The translations under genes were made by a program, and so were the position numbers. The notes under the pieces were generated by a model. The model made no database searches, had not been told where the DNA came from, and was given only the letters and a program-made list of their open reading frames with translations. Of a stretch of DNA of 64,000 nucleotides, positions 49,618 to 58,173 are shown in pieces; the stretch's first letter is position 1, and every line of letters begins with the position of its first letter. Source of the stretch: Planktothrix paucivesiculata PCC 9631 (GTDB taxonomy: Bacteria; Cyanobacteriota; Cyanobacteriia; Cyanobacteriales; Microcoleaceae); NCBI RefSeq assembly GCF_900009265.2, contig NZ_LR734982.1, positions 102,684 through 166,683 on the forward strand. Direction: 5' to 3'.

Positions 49618-51426
49618 ATGTTGTATCAAAAAAATTTATTTGGCTTGGCGACCATTATGCGTCCCCTGCTCAATTGGAGTTGTCGGTTATTGGGATTACC
49701 GAGTCTGAATGAGTTAGAAGCTAACCTCCTAGCAGAAACGATCAAGATTGAGCAGATGAAGCAACAGCAGAATGCTCTTTATCGTGTGATTAGCAAAATT
49801 CGAGCCTCTTTAGACATTGATTATATTTTTCGCACGACAACTAAAGAAACCTGTAAACTTTTAGGAGTGGAACGGATTGCCGTTTATCGTTTTTATGAAG
49901 ATTGGGGCGGAGAATTTGTCAGTGATTTTGAATTTGCTGAAGCTGGTTGGATCGATCAGGAAAGTTTAGGAAAAAATACCGTTTGGATTGATACTTATCT
50001 TCAACAAAATCAAGGAGGGCGGTATCGAGACAATCAAACTTTGGTTGTTTCTGATGTGCTGAAGACTGAATTATCCCAATGTCATCTCGATGTTTTACAA
50101 CAGTTTGGTATCCAAGCCTATGCAACGGCTCCTATTTTTACGAAACAAAAACTTTGGGGAGTTTTAGCGGCTTATCAACATTCAAAACCTCGGCAATGGC
50201 AAAATTCAGAGGTAGAATTTTTAGCTCAAGTTGCCACACAGTTAGGGTTTGCTGTACAGCAGGCCGAATTATTAGCTCAATCGGAACAAAAAGCCAAGGA
50301 TTTACAAGAAACCAGCGAACAACAGCAGATTTTATTAACTGTAATTGCAGCAATTCGGGAATCTTTAGATTTAGATATTCTATTCAAAACCACAGCCAGA
50401 GAAGTTCTTAAAGCCCTTAATGCCGATCGCGTAGGAATCTTTCGTTTTGATCCAGAAACCAACTATTGTTCCGGTCAATTTGTTTCAGAGAGCGTTTTAC
50501 CAATTTATGATTCTGCTTTAATTATTCCGGTTAATGATCGATGTTTTGGAGAAAAATATGCCCTTGATTATCAACAGGGCCGAATGCAAGTTTTAAACAA
50601 TATTTATGAATCTGGGTTGAAAGATTGTCATCTTAAAATTTTAGAAAAATTTCAGATTCAAGCCCATATTGTTTCGCCTTTAATGAAGGGTGAAATACTC
50701 TGGGGATTACTCTGTATTCATCAATGCGATCGCCCCCGTCAATGGACACAAACCGAACTCCAATTTGTCAAGCAGTTAGCGGCTCAATTCAGTATTGCCC
50801 TGAGACACTCGGATTTATTAGTTCAAACTCGTTCCCAAGCCGAACAATTAAACCTAACCCTTAAAGAACTGAAAACCGCCAATTTAAAATTAGAAAACCT
50901 GGCTCGCAGAGATGGGTTAACGGGTATTGCTAATCGTCGTTATTTTGATGCCTTTTTGCACAAGACTTGGACAATAGCTAGAAACAATCATCAATATTTA
51001 TCTCTGATTTTATTTGATGTCGATTATTTTAAACTTTATAACGATTTTTATGGACATCCCGCCGGAGATCAATGTTTAATTAATATTGCCCGATCCGTGC
51101 AAAAGATCCTACGCTCAACGGATCTTTTAGCTCGGTATGGCGGAGAAGAATTTGCGGTGATTTTACCCAATACCAGTCCGGATCAAGCCTATCGTGTGGC
51201 TGACAACATTCAGGCGGTGGTCAGAAACTTAACGATTTCCCATGTCAATCTTCCGACGGGAAAATCCATCGTTACAGTCAGTCAGGGAATTTCCAGTCAA
51301 ATTCCCCGAGCGGATCAAATTCCCCAAGACCTCATCACCGAATCCGATCAAGCCCTCTATAGTGCCAAAAAACAAGGACGAGATCAATGGGTTTCCTGGG
51401 TGCAACCCTTATCAGTGATCAGTTAA
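49618..51426 (+). CDS. GAF-GAF-GGDEF diguanylate cyclase
   Basis: A 602-residue c-di-GMP synthase from the ATG at 49618; an in-frame TTG at 49612 is less likely. A short N-terminal region and coiled coil lead into two GAF domains (about residues 60-220 and 245-405), each with the phytochrome-type pattern (RIAVYRFYEDWGGEFVSD and RVGIFRFDPETNY). The GGDEF domain begins near 430 with DGLTGIANRRYFD and the active site is GGEEF at 508-512. I did not find the canonical bilin-binding cysteine with histidine, so chromophore binding is uncertain. The final codons (LSVIS) are written by a repeat (ATCAGTGATCAG). Confidence 0.9.
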   Translation: MLYQKNLFGLATIMRPLLNWSCRLLGLPSLNELEANLLAETIKIEQMKQQQNALYRVISKIRASLDIDYIFRTTTKETCKLLGVERIAVYRFYEDWGGEFVSDFEFAEAGWIDQESLGKNTVWIDTYLQQNQGGRYRDNQTLVVSDVLKTELSQCHLDVLQQFGIQAYATAPIFTKQKLWGVLAAYQHSKPRQWQNSEVEFLAQVATQLGFAVQQAELLAQSEQKAKDLQETSEQQQILLTVIAAIRESLDLDILFKTTAREVLKALNADRVGIFRFDPETNYCSGQFVSESVLPIYDSALIIPVNDRCFGEKYALDYQQGRMQVLNNIYESGLKDCHLKILEKFQIQAHIVSPLMKGEILWGLLCIHQCDRPRQWTQTELQFVKQLAAQFSIALRHSDLLVQTRSQAEQLNLTLKELKTANLKLENLARRDGLTGIANRRYFDAFLHKTWTIARNNHQYLSLILFDVDYFKLYNDFYGHPAGDQCLINIARSVQKILRSTDLLARYGGEEFAVILPNTSPDQAYRVADNIQAVVRNLTISHVNLPTGKSIVTVSQGISSQIPRADQIPQDLITESDQALYSAKKQGRDQWVSWVQPLSVIS

Positions 51427-51485
51427 CAGTTATCAGTGATCAGTTAATAGTGATCACTGATCAGTTATGAGTTAACAGTCATCAG
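51411..51485. repeat. short repeat block (CAGTTATCAGTGATCAGTTA type)
   Basis: Several imperfect direct and inverted copies of AGTTATCAGTGATC and AGTTAACAGT lie head to tail, starting inside the last codons of the GGDEF gene. The words match those at 13789-13880 and 58143-58170. Confidence 0.65.
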
Positions 51486-51486
51486 T

Positions 51487-51513
51487 GTAGAGACGTGCCA
51501 TGGCGCGTCTGTA
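51487..51513. repeat. near-palindrome around GCCATGGC
   Basis: A 27-base imperfect palindrome with GTAGAGACG on one side and CGTCTGTA on the other of a GCCATGGC centre. It resembles a dispersed palindromic repeat known in cyanobacteria. Confidence 0.5.
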
Positions 51514-51564
51514 TCAGTAATGGACAATAGACAACGCCCCAATCACTCATAAACGTAAAATTCT

Positions 51565-51578
51565 GTAACAATTATTAC
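51565..51578 (+). promoter_or_regulatory. NtcA-type box upstream of gdhA
   Basis: GTAACAATTATTAC matches GTA-N8-TAC, the consensus for the nitrogen regulator NtcA, 86 bases before the gdhA start. A TAGGCT hexamer 30 bases downstream could be the -10 element, a longer spacing than the canonical 22-23 bases for activation, so function is tentative. Confidence 0.45.
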
Positions 51579-51664
51579 AAATTTAATCTTTTCTTCGGGA
51601 TCACAGGTTAGGCTACAGATATGAAGACAAATTCAACTATCTGATCTCAATAGGAGGTCTGCAA

Positions 51665-52954
51665 ATGGTATCCTCTCCTGTCAGAATTAATCCCGCACCG
51701 ACTCCAGCCTATATTTGTCCCTACGATCGCACCTGTAGCTATTTGGGACAAGCGGCGGTTGAGTTAGATCTCGATGACAATGTGCTGGTGGTGTTACAAC
51801 AACCCCGCAAAGTTGTCACCGTCTCAATTCCCGTCAAACTCGATAACGGTAAAGTTGAGGTATTAGCCGGACATCGTGTGCAACATTGCGATGTACTTGG
51901 CCCCTATAAAGGCGGTTTACGCTATCATCCTTCGGTGAACTTGGGGGAACTCTCCGCCCTAGCGATGTTAATGACTTGGAAATGCGCTTTATTGGGAATT
52001 CCCTACGGGGGTGCTAAAGGTGGCATTGGCTTTGACCCCCACCAATATAGTATTAATGAGTTAGAACGGATCACCCGTCGCTACGCGAGTGAACTGATTA
52101 AAGATATTGGGCCAGAAACCGATATTCCCGCGCCCGATGTGGGAACTTCCGCTCGAGAAATGGCTTGGATTATGGATACCTATTCGATGAACATGGGACG
52201 GGCCGTGTTGGGGGTGGTAACTGGAAAACCCCTATCTATTGGTGGGTCAAAAGGACGGGAAATGGCAACCGGACGGGGTGTGATGATTACCGTGCGCGAA
52301 GCCTTAGCCGAACAGGGCAAATCCCTCGAAGGTGCAGCGATTGTGATTCAGGGTTTTGGAAAAGTCGGCGCGGCGGCGGCGCAATTGTTTTATGAAGCCG
52401 GGGCAACGGTCTTAGCGGTTTCTAATGTCCATGGTGGGATCTATTCAGAAAATGGCCTAGATATTCCTGCCCTGCAAGCCTACGCAGCCCAAAACAATCA
52501 TGATATTACAGGATTTCCTGATACTGAACCGATTAGCAATGCCGAATTATTAACATTAGCTTGTGATGTGTTAATTCCGGCAGCTATGGAAGATCAAATT
52601 ACCGAAGAAAATGCCCATCAAATTAAGGCTAAAATGATCGCCGAAGCAGCGAATGCCCCGATTACGTTATTGGCGGATCAAATGTTAGAAGCTCGGGGAA
52701 TTATGGTTTTACCTGATATTCTCGCTAATGCGGGCGGCGTGGTCGTCAGTTATTGGGAATGGGTACAAGGTCAATCCTTTGTCTTCTGGGATGAAGAACG
52801 GGTGAATCATGAGATGGAACACCTGATGGTACAAGCCTATTCTCGGGTGAGTGAGCGAGCCAAAAAACGGGGGGTTTCCATGCGATTAGCAGCCTATACT
52901 TTAGGCGTTGGTCGAGTGGCTCAAGCCTTAAAAGATCGGGGTTTGTATCCTTAA
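51665..52954 (+). CDS. gdhA: glutamate dehydrogenase (Glu/Leu/Phe/Val dehydrogenase family)
   Basis: A 429-residue hexameric-type amino-acid dehydrogenase interconverting glutamate with 2-oxoglutarate and ammonium. The substrate block GPYKGGLRYHPSVN, the catalytic PYGGAKGGI and the Rossmann motif QGFGKVGAAAA are intact. AGGAGG (51652-51657) lies seven bases before the ATG. Length and NAD-type arrangement suit glutamate dehydrogenase; leucine or phenylalanine dehydrogenases are shorter (about 350). An NtcA-like box lies upstream. Confidence 0.9.
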   Translation: MVSSPVRINPAPTPAYICPYDRTCSYLGQAAVELDLDDNVLVVLQQPRKVVTVSIPVKLDNGKVEVLAGHRVQHCDVLGPYKGGLRYHPSVNLGELSALAMLMTWKCALLGIPYGGAKGGIGFDPHQYSINELERITRRYASELIKDIGPETDIPAPDVGTSAREMAWIMDTYSMNMGRAVLGVVTGKPLSIGGSKGREMATGRGVMITVREALAEQGKSLEGAAIVIQGFGKVGAAAAQLFYEAGATVLAVSNVHGGIYSENGLDIPALQAYAAQNNHDITGFPDTEPISNAELLTLACDVLIPAAMEDQITEENAHQIKAKMIAEAANAPITLLADQMLEARGIMVLPDILANAGGVVVSYWEWVQGQSFVFWDEERVNHEMEHLMVQAYSRVSERAKKRGVSMRLAAYTLGVGRVAQALKDRGLYP

Positions 52955-53272
52955 TTAGTTTACGCTTAATCAGGACTTACACATGAGGCTCAAGAAACCG
53001 GGTTTCTGCGTAAGTCCTGATTAAGATGAAATTCGAGATGTTGCTGAAAAGTTTGTGTTAGCTAACTGGTATGACCCGAAAGTGACAATGCAATTTTTTA
53101 ATGACTCTTGAACGTTTAACAAAGCAATTGGTTAACTTGGCTGCTAGTTTATCACTGGAAACCCTTGCCATTTTCTGTGCCAGGTATTGAGTTCGGAAAA
53201 AGCCGATGTTTGTGTAAAAAAAGACTAAAAAATAAGCTTGACAAAAAGCCTGAAGTTCTTATCTCCTAAAGG
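52955..53272. other. intergenic region with MITE and possible gene remnant
   Basis: 318 bases. After the 61-bp element come two short frames in different phases: one reads RDVAEKFVLANWYDPKVTM to a stop at about 53110, the other MTLERLTKQLVNLAASLSL to a stop at 53190. Together they look like a decayed gene, but no family could be named. Confidence 0.4.
52965..53025. mobile_element. 61-bp miniature inverted-repeat element with perfect 16-bp ends
   Basis: CTTAATCAGGACTTAC (52965-52980) and GTAAGTCCTGATTAAG (53010-53025) are exact reverse complements. The centre holds AAGAAACCGGGTTTCT (52992-53007). It is 10 bases after the gdhA stop and resembles the larger element at 19616-19718. No coding capacity; probably a non-autonomous MITE. 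Confidence 0.8.
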
Positions 53273-55585
53273 TTACAAGTCTTTGCGCGAGAGAAGAGAC
53301 AGACGCCACCGCCCACCGCCGCCCACCGACTCCTCCGATCCGACGAACGCCACCAACAACGGGAAGTGGCCCACAGGGGCTGCTTCTCGATCATAAGTTA
53401 GGTCTTCGTAGTACAACCACTTCCCTTTTACGCGCCAACCGACGCGATCGCCAAACTTAAACCACAACCCCTGATTATACTTTCTTGTGCCTCCCAGACT
53501 CTGGTAAATTTCCTTCTGAACACTAAAACCAAACTTACCGTTACTATAATCCAGCCAAAGTTGGTTAATGGTGCGTAAATCTTCACAGGGTAAATTTTCT
53601 AGGTCTTCTGGGTCAAGCCATTGCCCTTCTTCCTTACGCACCGTTTGAAGCATCATACGATAGGTTTCTTGATCGGCTTCTTTCCACTGTTTATTTTTCA
53701 GATAGTTTTCTAACTGCTGATATCTTTGCTTTTGTAATGTTGTTTCAATTGTTAAATCAACTTTTATGAGTGATTCTTTGAGGCATTCATCGGCTAGTTT
53801 AACCGCTTCTTGATTCCCGATTTTTAATAATTTACGAATTAAATTAGTCGGATTAACTTGAGCGCAATACAGTAAAATTGTTTCCTTCCACCAGGAATTT
53901 TGCCAATGGTTTAGCAATAATTCTTCTTGTTTTTTTGTTTTGATTTCTGCTGCTGCTAAATAACCTTGAAAACTCAAATGAGCAAATTCGTAATTCTCAT
54001 CATGCTTGACAATCAATTCGCTCACATCTACGATTTGATTCAAAAAATCCGAAGGGGCTACATTTGGAAAATCTAGGCTTTGGAGGTGAGTAGAAATCTG
54101 AGTTTCTAACGCCTGCCGTTCAACATTGGGCTGGTTCTGCACGACCAAAGCCAATGCCAGTTTTTGCAGCACCTGTTGACTTTCTGGGAAAGGCACTAAC
54201 ATATCAATGCCTCTATATCGGGGTCGGTCTTTAAGTTGTAGGGTGAAGATATCTTGATATAATTCGCTGCGTTGTTGTGGCAGTTGTTGACCCGCATAAC
54301 TACGGTGCAGGTTTGCCATAATGTTCAATAGCAGAGGGTTTTTAGCTAAAATCTCTAGTTCGGGGCGTTGGTGAAGCTGTTCTAGGAGATTAGCAGCATT
54401 GTTGTCAGCTATCCGCTTAACTTCTGGTATCTTGCTCCCAGGCCTAGCACAGCGTTCTTGAGCGAAATACCATTGTCGGACGAATCGTTCTCTTTGGTTA
54501 GCATTGAAGGGTTTAACAAAAAGCTTGCAACTTGGTGGGTTTGCTGCAATATAATCTTTATAACCTGCGGGGCGTGAGGTCAGGATAAACACCGCTTTTT
54601 GATAATCCGTCATTTGCTTGTCAAGCCATGTACTGACAGGTCTACGCCATTCGGGTTTGACTTCATCAAATCCATCAAACATAACCAGCATTTTCCCGTC
54701 TTTTAGCTGTTTTTTTGCCCACTGGGGCGGTAATTTTAGGTTAGTCCCTTCTGGCAAACTAGGAATGTGATGCTTTTCAATCAGACTGGGTAAATCTAGG
54801 TTCTGTTCAGTGGCGATCACTTTTTGCCATTTGCGGAGGGGTAACAGGACAGGCAAAAATTCAGGTGCTTTGTATTGGCGATGGCGACGTTCAGCATAGG
54901 TAGAGGTAATATGCTTGAGTAGCGTCGTTTTTCCGTAGCCACCCCAAGCCAAGATTGCCATACGACTGTAAACGGGATATTGCTTAACTTTCGCTAATAA
55001 GTCCCAAATTGTCAGTTCATTTGGTGCGCTTCCCTGTATTAGTTCTGAATCTTCTCGACGAAAACCAGCCGGCATCGGCAGTTCTTCTCCACTGATTACT
55101 CTGAGAAAATCACCACTGAGTTCTAATGGGACAAAAACATCAGATAGTAGAGGAACAAATGACCCGCGACTGTAGCCTTCGGTGCGATATTCACAGCAAG
55201 CACTTCCCTGACAGCGCAAATACTTATCCTCTGTCCCCGCCAGTTGCCACTGAATCGTCTGATCCGCACTCTCCAACCAACCCATCAGGGAATCAACATC
55301 TTTCCTGCCCCGTTCTTGATAAACTTCTCGCAAGCGCGTCAAAAAACTTTCAGTATAAGCAGCCCAAACGCCTGTTACGACCATTACGGGAAACATCAAC
55401 AACGCTTGTAGCCATTCTCTTTGGAGAAGAAAGGAAACAAATGCAAATCCACTTCCTCCGATCGGCATTAACTGAAGGAGGGTTTGGGTAAAGCCTTGAA
55501 CAATTTTACGCGCCTTGGTTGCTTCTACTTCTCCTGATGCAGGCAGATTTTTCTCTGAATCTTGTGACCGTTGCTGATCGCTCAT
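53273..55585 (-). CDS. membrane-anchored NACHT NTPase with C-terminal GUN4 domain
   Basis: A 770-residue STAND-type protein. Two hydrophobic segments (about 34-56 and 58-76) should anchor it in the membrane. A cysteine-containing region (CQGSACCEY, 125-133) follows. The NACHT NTPase has Walker A GGYGKTT (215-221), Walker B LVMFDGFDEV (300-309) and the sensor LTSRPAGY (R338), followed by helical repeats (about 390-600). Residues 621-770 are a GUN4 domain: NYLKNKQWKEADQET, DLRTINQLWLDYSNGKFGF, APVGHFPLL and terminal LLSRKDL. NACHT proteins switch on when a sensor domain binds a ligand or partner; GUN4 suggests tetrapyrrole or a related ligand. The outcome is unknown, and an immunity role is possible. 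Confidence 0.92.
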   Translation of the reverse strand: MSDQQRSQDSEKNLPASGEVEATKARKIVQGFTQTLLQLMPIGGSGFAFVSFLLQREWLQALLMFPVMVVTGVWAAYTESFLTRLREVYQERGRKDVDSLMGWLESADQTIQWQLAGTEDKYLRCQGSACCEYRTEGYSRGSFVPLLSDVFVPLELSGDFLRVISGEELPMPAGFRREDSELIQGSAPNELTIWDLLAKVKQYPVYSRMAILAWGGYGKTTLLKHITSTYAERRHRQYKAPEFLPVLLPLRKWQKVIATEQNLDLPSLIEKHHIPSLPEGTNLKLPPQWAKKQLKDGKMLVMFDGFDEVKPEWRRPVSTWLDKQMTDYQKAVFILTSRPAGYKDYIAANPPSCKLFVKPFNANQRERFVRQWYFAQERCARPGSKIPEVKRIADNNAANLLEQLHQRPELEILAKNPLLLNIMANLHRSYAGQQLPQQRSELYQDIFTLQLKDRPRYRGIDMLVPFPESQQVLQKLALALVVQNQPNVERQALETQISTHLQSLDFPNVAPSDFLNQIVDVSELIVKHDENYEFAHLSFQGYLAAAEIKTKKQEELLLNHWQNSWWKETILLYCAQVNPTNLIRKLLKIGNQEAVKLADECLKESLIKVDLTIETTLQKQRYQQLENYLKNKQWKEADQETYRMMLQTVRKEEGQWLDPEDLENLPCEDLRTINQLWLDYSNGKFGFSVQKEIYQSLGGTRKYNQGLWFKFGDRVGWRVKGKWLYYEDLTYDREAAPVGHFPLLVAFVGSEESVGGGGRWRLSLLSRKDL

Positions 55586-55929
55586 TTTTCCCCAGAATCA
55601 AGCTATTTTTTAACCAAGTCTTTCAGTTGCCTCACTTGTCGTTCTAACTCAGCCATCCGTTGGGTCAACGGTATGCTATCAACACAGCCGATGTATTGAG
55701 CGATCGCACTCCATCGAACTCACATTAACATAATATTTTTGATAATATTAAATAATCAGCGACATACCTTGACAAACACCTAATAGCACTTCCGCAAAAA
55801 TGAGGATTTCAAGGGATTGAAATGATTGAAGGTGGTTTTAACCATTCTTTATCGAATTTTATCTTAGACTGAGTTTTCAATCTCCCATGTTATTTTATAA
55901 ACCATGAATATTAAAAATCCACCACAATC
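55586..55929. other. intergenic region upstream of NACHT-GUN4 and the esterase
   Basis: 344-base divergent gap. It contains the minus-strand fragment at 55603-55719 and an AT-rich inverted repeat (TAATATTTTTGATAATATTA, near 55729-55750). Nothing else recognisable. Confidence 0.4.
55603..55719 (-). pseudogene. possible gene fragment upstream of the NACHT-GUN4 gene
   Basis: A minus-strand frame, closed upstream by a TGA, reads RWSAIAQYIGCVDSIPL then MAELERQVRQLKDLVKK and a stop 17 bases before the NACHT-GUN4 ATG. It looks like the C-terminal coiled end of a helix-turn-helix-like or small regulatory protein whose 5' part is gone; a mini-protein from the internal ATG (17 codons) is also possible. 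No family recognised. Confidence 0.35.
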
Positions 55930-56553
55930 ATGGCTTTAAAGTTTATCTCCATTCCCCCTGAAACTGGCAAACCCCCTCAAGGCTTAATTGTGCTGATGCA
56001 CGGTTGGGGAGCAAATGCAGAGGATCTCACCTCCCTGGCTCCGATGTTGCGTTTGAGCGACTATCAATTTATCTTTCCCCAGGCCCCCTTTCCCCATCCT
56101 CAAGCCCCGATGGGACGGGCGTGGTACGCCTTAGAAACCCCCGAATATGAAGGATTAGCCGAAACCCAACAGCAGGTTAAGGAATGGTTAGAATCCTTAG
56201 AAGCGAGTACCGGAGTTCCCCTGTCCCGAACTATTTTAGGGGGATTTTCCCAAGGGGGGGCGATGGTGTTGGATATGGGACGTTATTTCCCCTTAGCGGG
56301 TTTAATTATTTTAAGTGGTTATTTGCATTTTTCCCCCGAACCTTTAGACCATGATTTACCCCCGGTATTAATTGTTCATGGAAAACAAGATCCGATTGTG
56401 CCAATAGAAGCCGCCGGGCAAGCCAGGAATGCCTTTGAACAGTTGGGGGCAAAAGTTCAGTACCAAGAATTTAATATGGGTCATGAAATTCGACCCGAGG
56501 TTTTAGGCTTAATAAGAAGTTTTGTAATAGATTCGATACCACAATCAACCTAA
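55930..56553 (+). CDS. phospholipase/carboxylesterase-type alpha/beta hydrolase
   Basis: A 207-residue esterase of the carboxylesterase/thioesterase 2 (YpfH-like) family. Oxyanion block LIVLMHGWGANAEDL, nucleophile elbow GGFSQGGAMV, acid in VHGKQDPIVP and catalytic histidine in MGHEIRPEV complete the triad. Cytosolic; substrate unknown, probably short acyl esters or thioesters. Confidence 0.9.
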   Translation: MALKFISIPPETGKPPQGLIVLMHGWGANAEDLTSLAPMLRLSDYQFIFPQAPFPHPQAPMGRAWYALETPEYEGLAETQQQVKEWLESLEASTGVPLSRTILGGFSQGGAMVLDMGRYFPLAGLIILSGYLHFSPEPLDHDLPPVLIVHGKQDPIVPIEAAGQARNAFEQLGAKVQYQEFNMGHEIRPEVLGLIRSFVIDSIPQST

Positions 56554-56641
56554 TAGCCTTAGTATAGAGATGGAGTTATCCATTAATGGAAACTCCGCCA
56601 GTCATAATCACAGCAAATGCAATTCACGGGAGGTTTAACTC

Positions 56642-56854
56642 ATGGCAACCTTGACTCTATCCTCACCGAATATGGCAAATCTAACGGCCGATGATGTGGC
56701 GCAACTGGCTGCGCGTCTGGAACGAGATGATTATGATAATGCCTTTGAAGGACTCAATGATTGGCATTTGTTACGCGCGATCGCATTTCAACGTCCTGAG
56801 CTAGTGGAACCCTATGTTTACCTGCTCGACCTTGAAGCCTATGATGAAGCCTAA
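56642..56854 (+). CDS. DUF2555-like small conserved cyanobacterial protein
   Basis: A 70-residue acidic protein resembling the cyanobacterial/plastid family I know as DUF2555. The conserved C-terminal half is FEGLNDWHLLRAIAFQRPE followed by LVEPYVYLLDLEAYDEA, covering almost the entire length expected. A GGGAGG precedes the ATG. It lies 42 bases before coaBC on the same strand and could share its transcript. Function unknown. Confidence 0.8.
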   Translation: MATLTLSSPNMANLTADDVAQLAARLERDDYDNAFEGLNDWHLLRAIAFQRPELVEPYVYLLDLEAYDEA

Positions 56855-56896
56855 CCCTTTATCGTCTTCAGGTGACAACTCGATTAACGAACAGAA

Positions 56897-58168
56897 ATGA
56901 TTTTGCCTTCCACCTTGAACAAGCATATTTTAGTTGGAATTAGTGGGGGCATTGCAGCTTATAAAGTCTGTGAAATTGTTTCAACTTTAGCAAAAGCTGG
57001 GGCTGATGTGCGCGTGATCTTGACCGAATCAGCCCAAGAATTTATTACTCCTTTAACCTTTGCGACTCTCTCCCGTCATCGGGCCTATACGGATCAAGAA
57101 TTCTGGCAACCAACTCACGGCCGTCCGCTACATATTCAGTTAGGGGAATGGGCGGATGTTTTTTTGATTGCACCCCTAACAGCAAATACCTTAGCTAAAT
57201 TAGCCTCGGGATTTTCCGATAATTTACTCACCAATACGGTTTTAGCCTCTAGTTGTCCGGTGTTACTCGCTCCAGCCATGAATCGGGAAATGTGGAAACA
57301 AATTTCGGTACAACGTAATTGGCAAACCCTATTTTTAGATCCTCGGTTTCATGGGATTGCCCCCAGCGATGGAATTCTTGCCTGTGATCTGCCCGCCACA
57401 AGCCCAGGCAATTCCTCTAAGCAAGGGGCTGGAAGAATGGCTGAACCAAAACAAATATTAGCTCATATTAATTCTTTATTAAATACCAAAGGTAAACGAG
57501 ATTTAATTGGAAAACAGATATTAATTAGTGCGGGCGGAACCCGGGAACATCTTGATCCGGTGCGGTTTATTGGCAACCCGTCAACTGGTAAAATGGGACT
57601 GGCTTTAGTACAGGCGGCGATTCATCGAGGCGCCTCAGTCACCTTTGTCCATGGCCCGATGAATACGGAATTAGTCGCAAATTTACCCGAAGTGGAGTTA
57701 GTCTCCGTCACCAGTGGGGAGGAAATGTATCGGCAGATGCTGACAGGATTTCCCCAAGCGGATATAACGGTGATGGCGGCGGCCGTGGGGGATGTGAAAC
57801 CGGCTGTTTATAGTCAGGATAAATTACCCAAGGCTCTTTTACCCACGGAACTGCCATTAGAACCTATTATTGATATTGTCGCAGAATTGGGAAAAATTAA
57901 ACAACCCCATCAAAAATTAGTCGGATTTGCCGCCCAAACCGGAGAAATTGTTAGTCCGGCGGAAGATAAATTACATCGAAAAAATTTAGATGTTATTGTT
58001 GCTAATCCTATCGATTTACCTGATGCTGGATTTGGCAGTGAAACCAATCAAGGGATATTATTAAGTCGTCAGGGACAGAAGTTAGAAATTGGGGCTTGTA
58101 GCAAGTTAAACTTAGCCCATCAGCTATTTGATTTTATAGCAGACAATAGACAATTAACTGATAACTGA
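56897..58168 (+). CDS. coaBC: bifunctional phosphopantothenoylcysteine decarboxylase/synthetase
   Basis: CoaBC performs two steps of coenzyme A synthesis. The N-terminal CoaC flavoprotein domain (about 1-190) has GISGGIAAYK, the APAMNREMW motif and the ILACDLPA / GAGRMAEP substrate lid with its cysteine. The C-terminal CoaB domain (about 200-420) has SAGGTREHLDPVRFI and NPSTGKMG. 423 residues. The last codons lie in a short dispersed repeat (AACTGATAACTGATAACT), so the C-terminal tail RQLTDN is probably repeat-derived. Followed five bases later by the EAL protein. Confidence 0.96.
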   Translation: MILPSTLNKHILVGISGGIAAYKVCEIVSTLAKAGADVRVILTESAQEFITPLTFATLSRHRAYTDQEFWQPTHGRPLHIQLGEWADVFLIAPLTANTLAKLASGFSDNLLTNTVLASSCPVLLAPAMNREMWKQISVQRNWQTLFLDPRFHGIAPSDGILACDLPATSPGNSSKQGAGRMAEPKQILAHINSLLNTKGKRDLIGKQILISAGGTREHLDPVRFIGNPSTGKMGLALVQAAIHRGASVTFVHGPMNTELVANLPEVELVSVTSGEEMYRQMLTGFPQADITVMAAAVGDVKPAVYSQDKLPKALLPTELPLEPIIDIVAELGKIKQPHQKLVGFAAQTGEIVSPAEDKLHRKNLDVIVANPIDLPDAGFGSETNQGILLSRQGQKLEIGACSKLNLAHQLFDFIADNRQLTDN

Positions 58169-58170
58169 TA
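58143..58170. repeat. short repeat (ACAATTAACTGATAACTGATAACT type)
   Basis: A copy of the dispersed ACTGATAACTGTTAACT-like repeat overlaps the end of coaBC and leads right up to the next start codon. Confidence 0.5.
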
Positions 58171-58173
58171 ACT

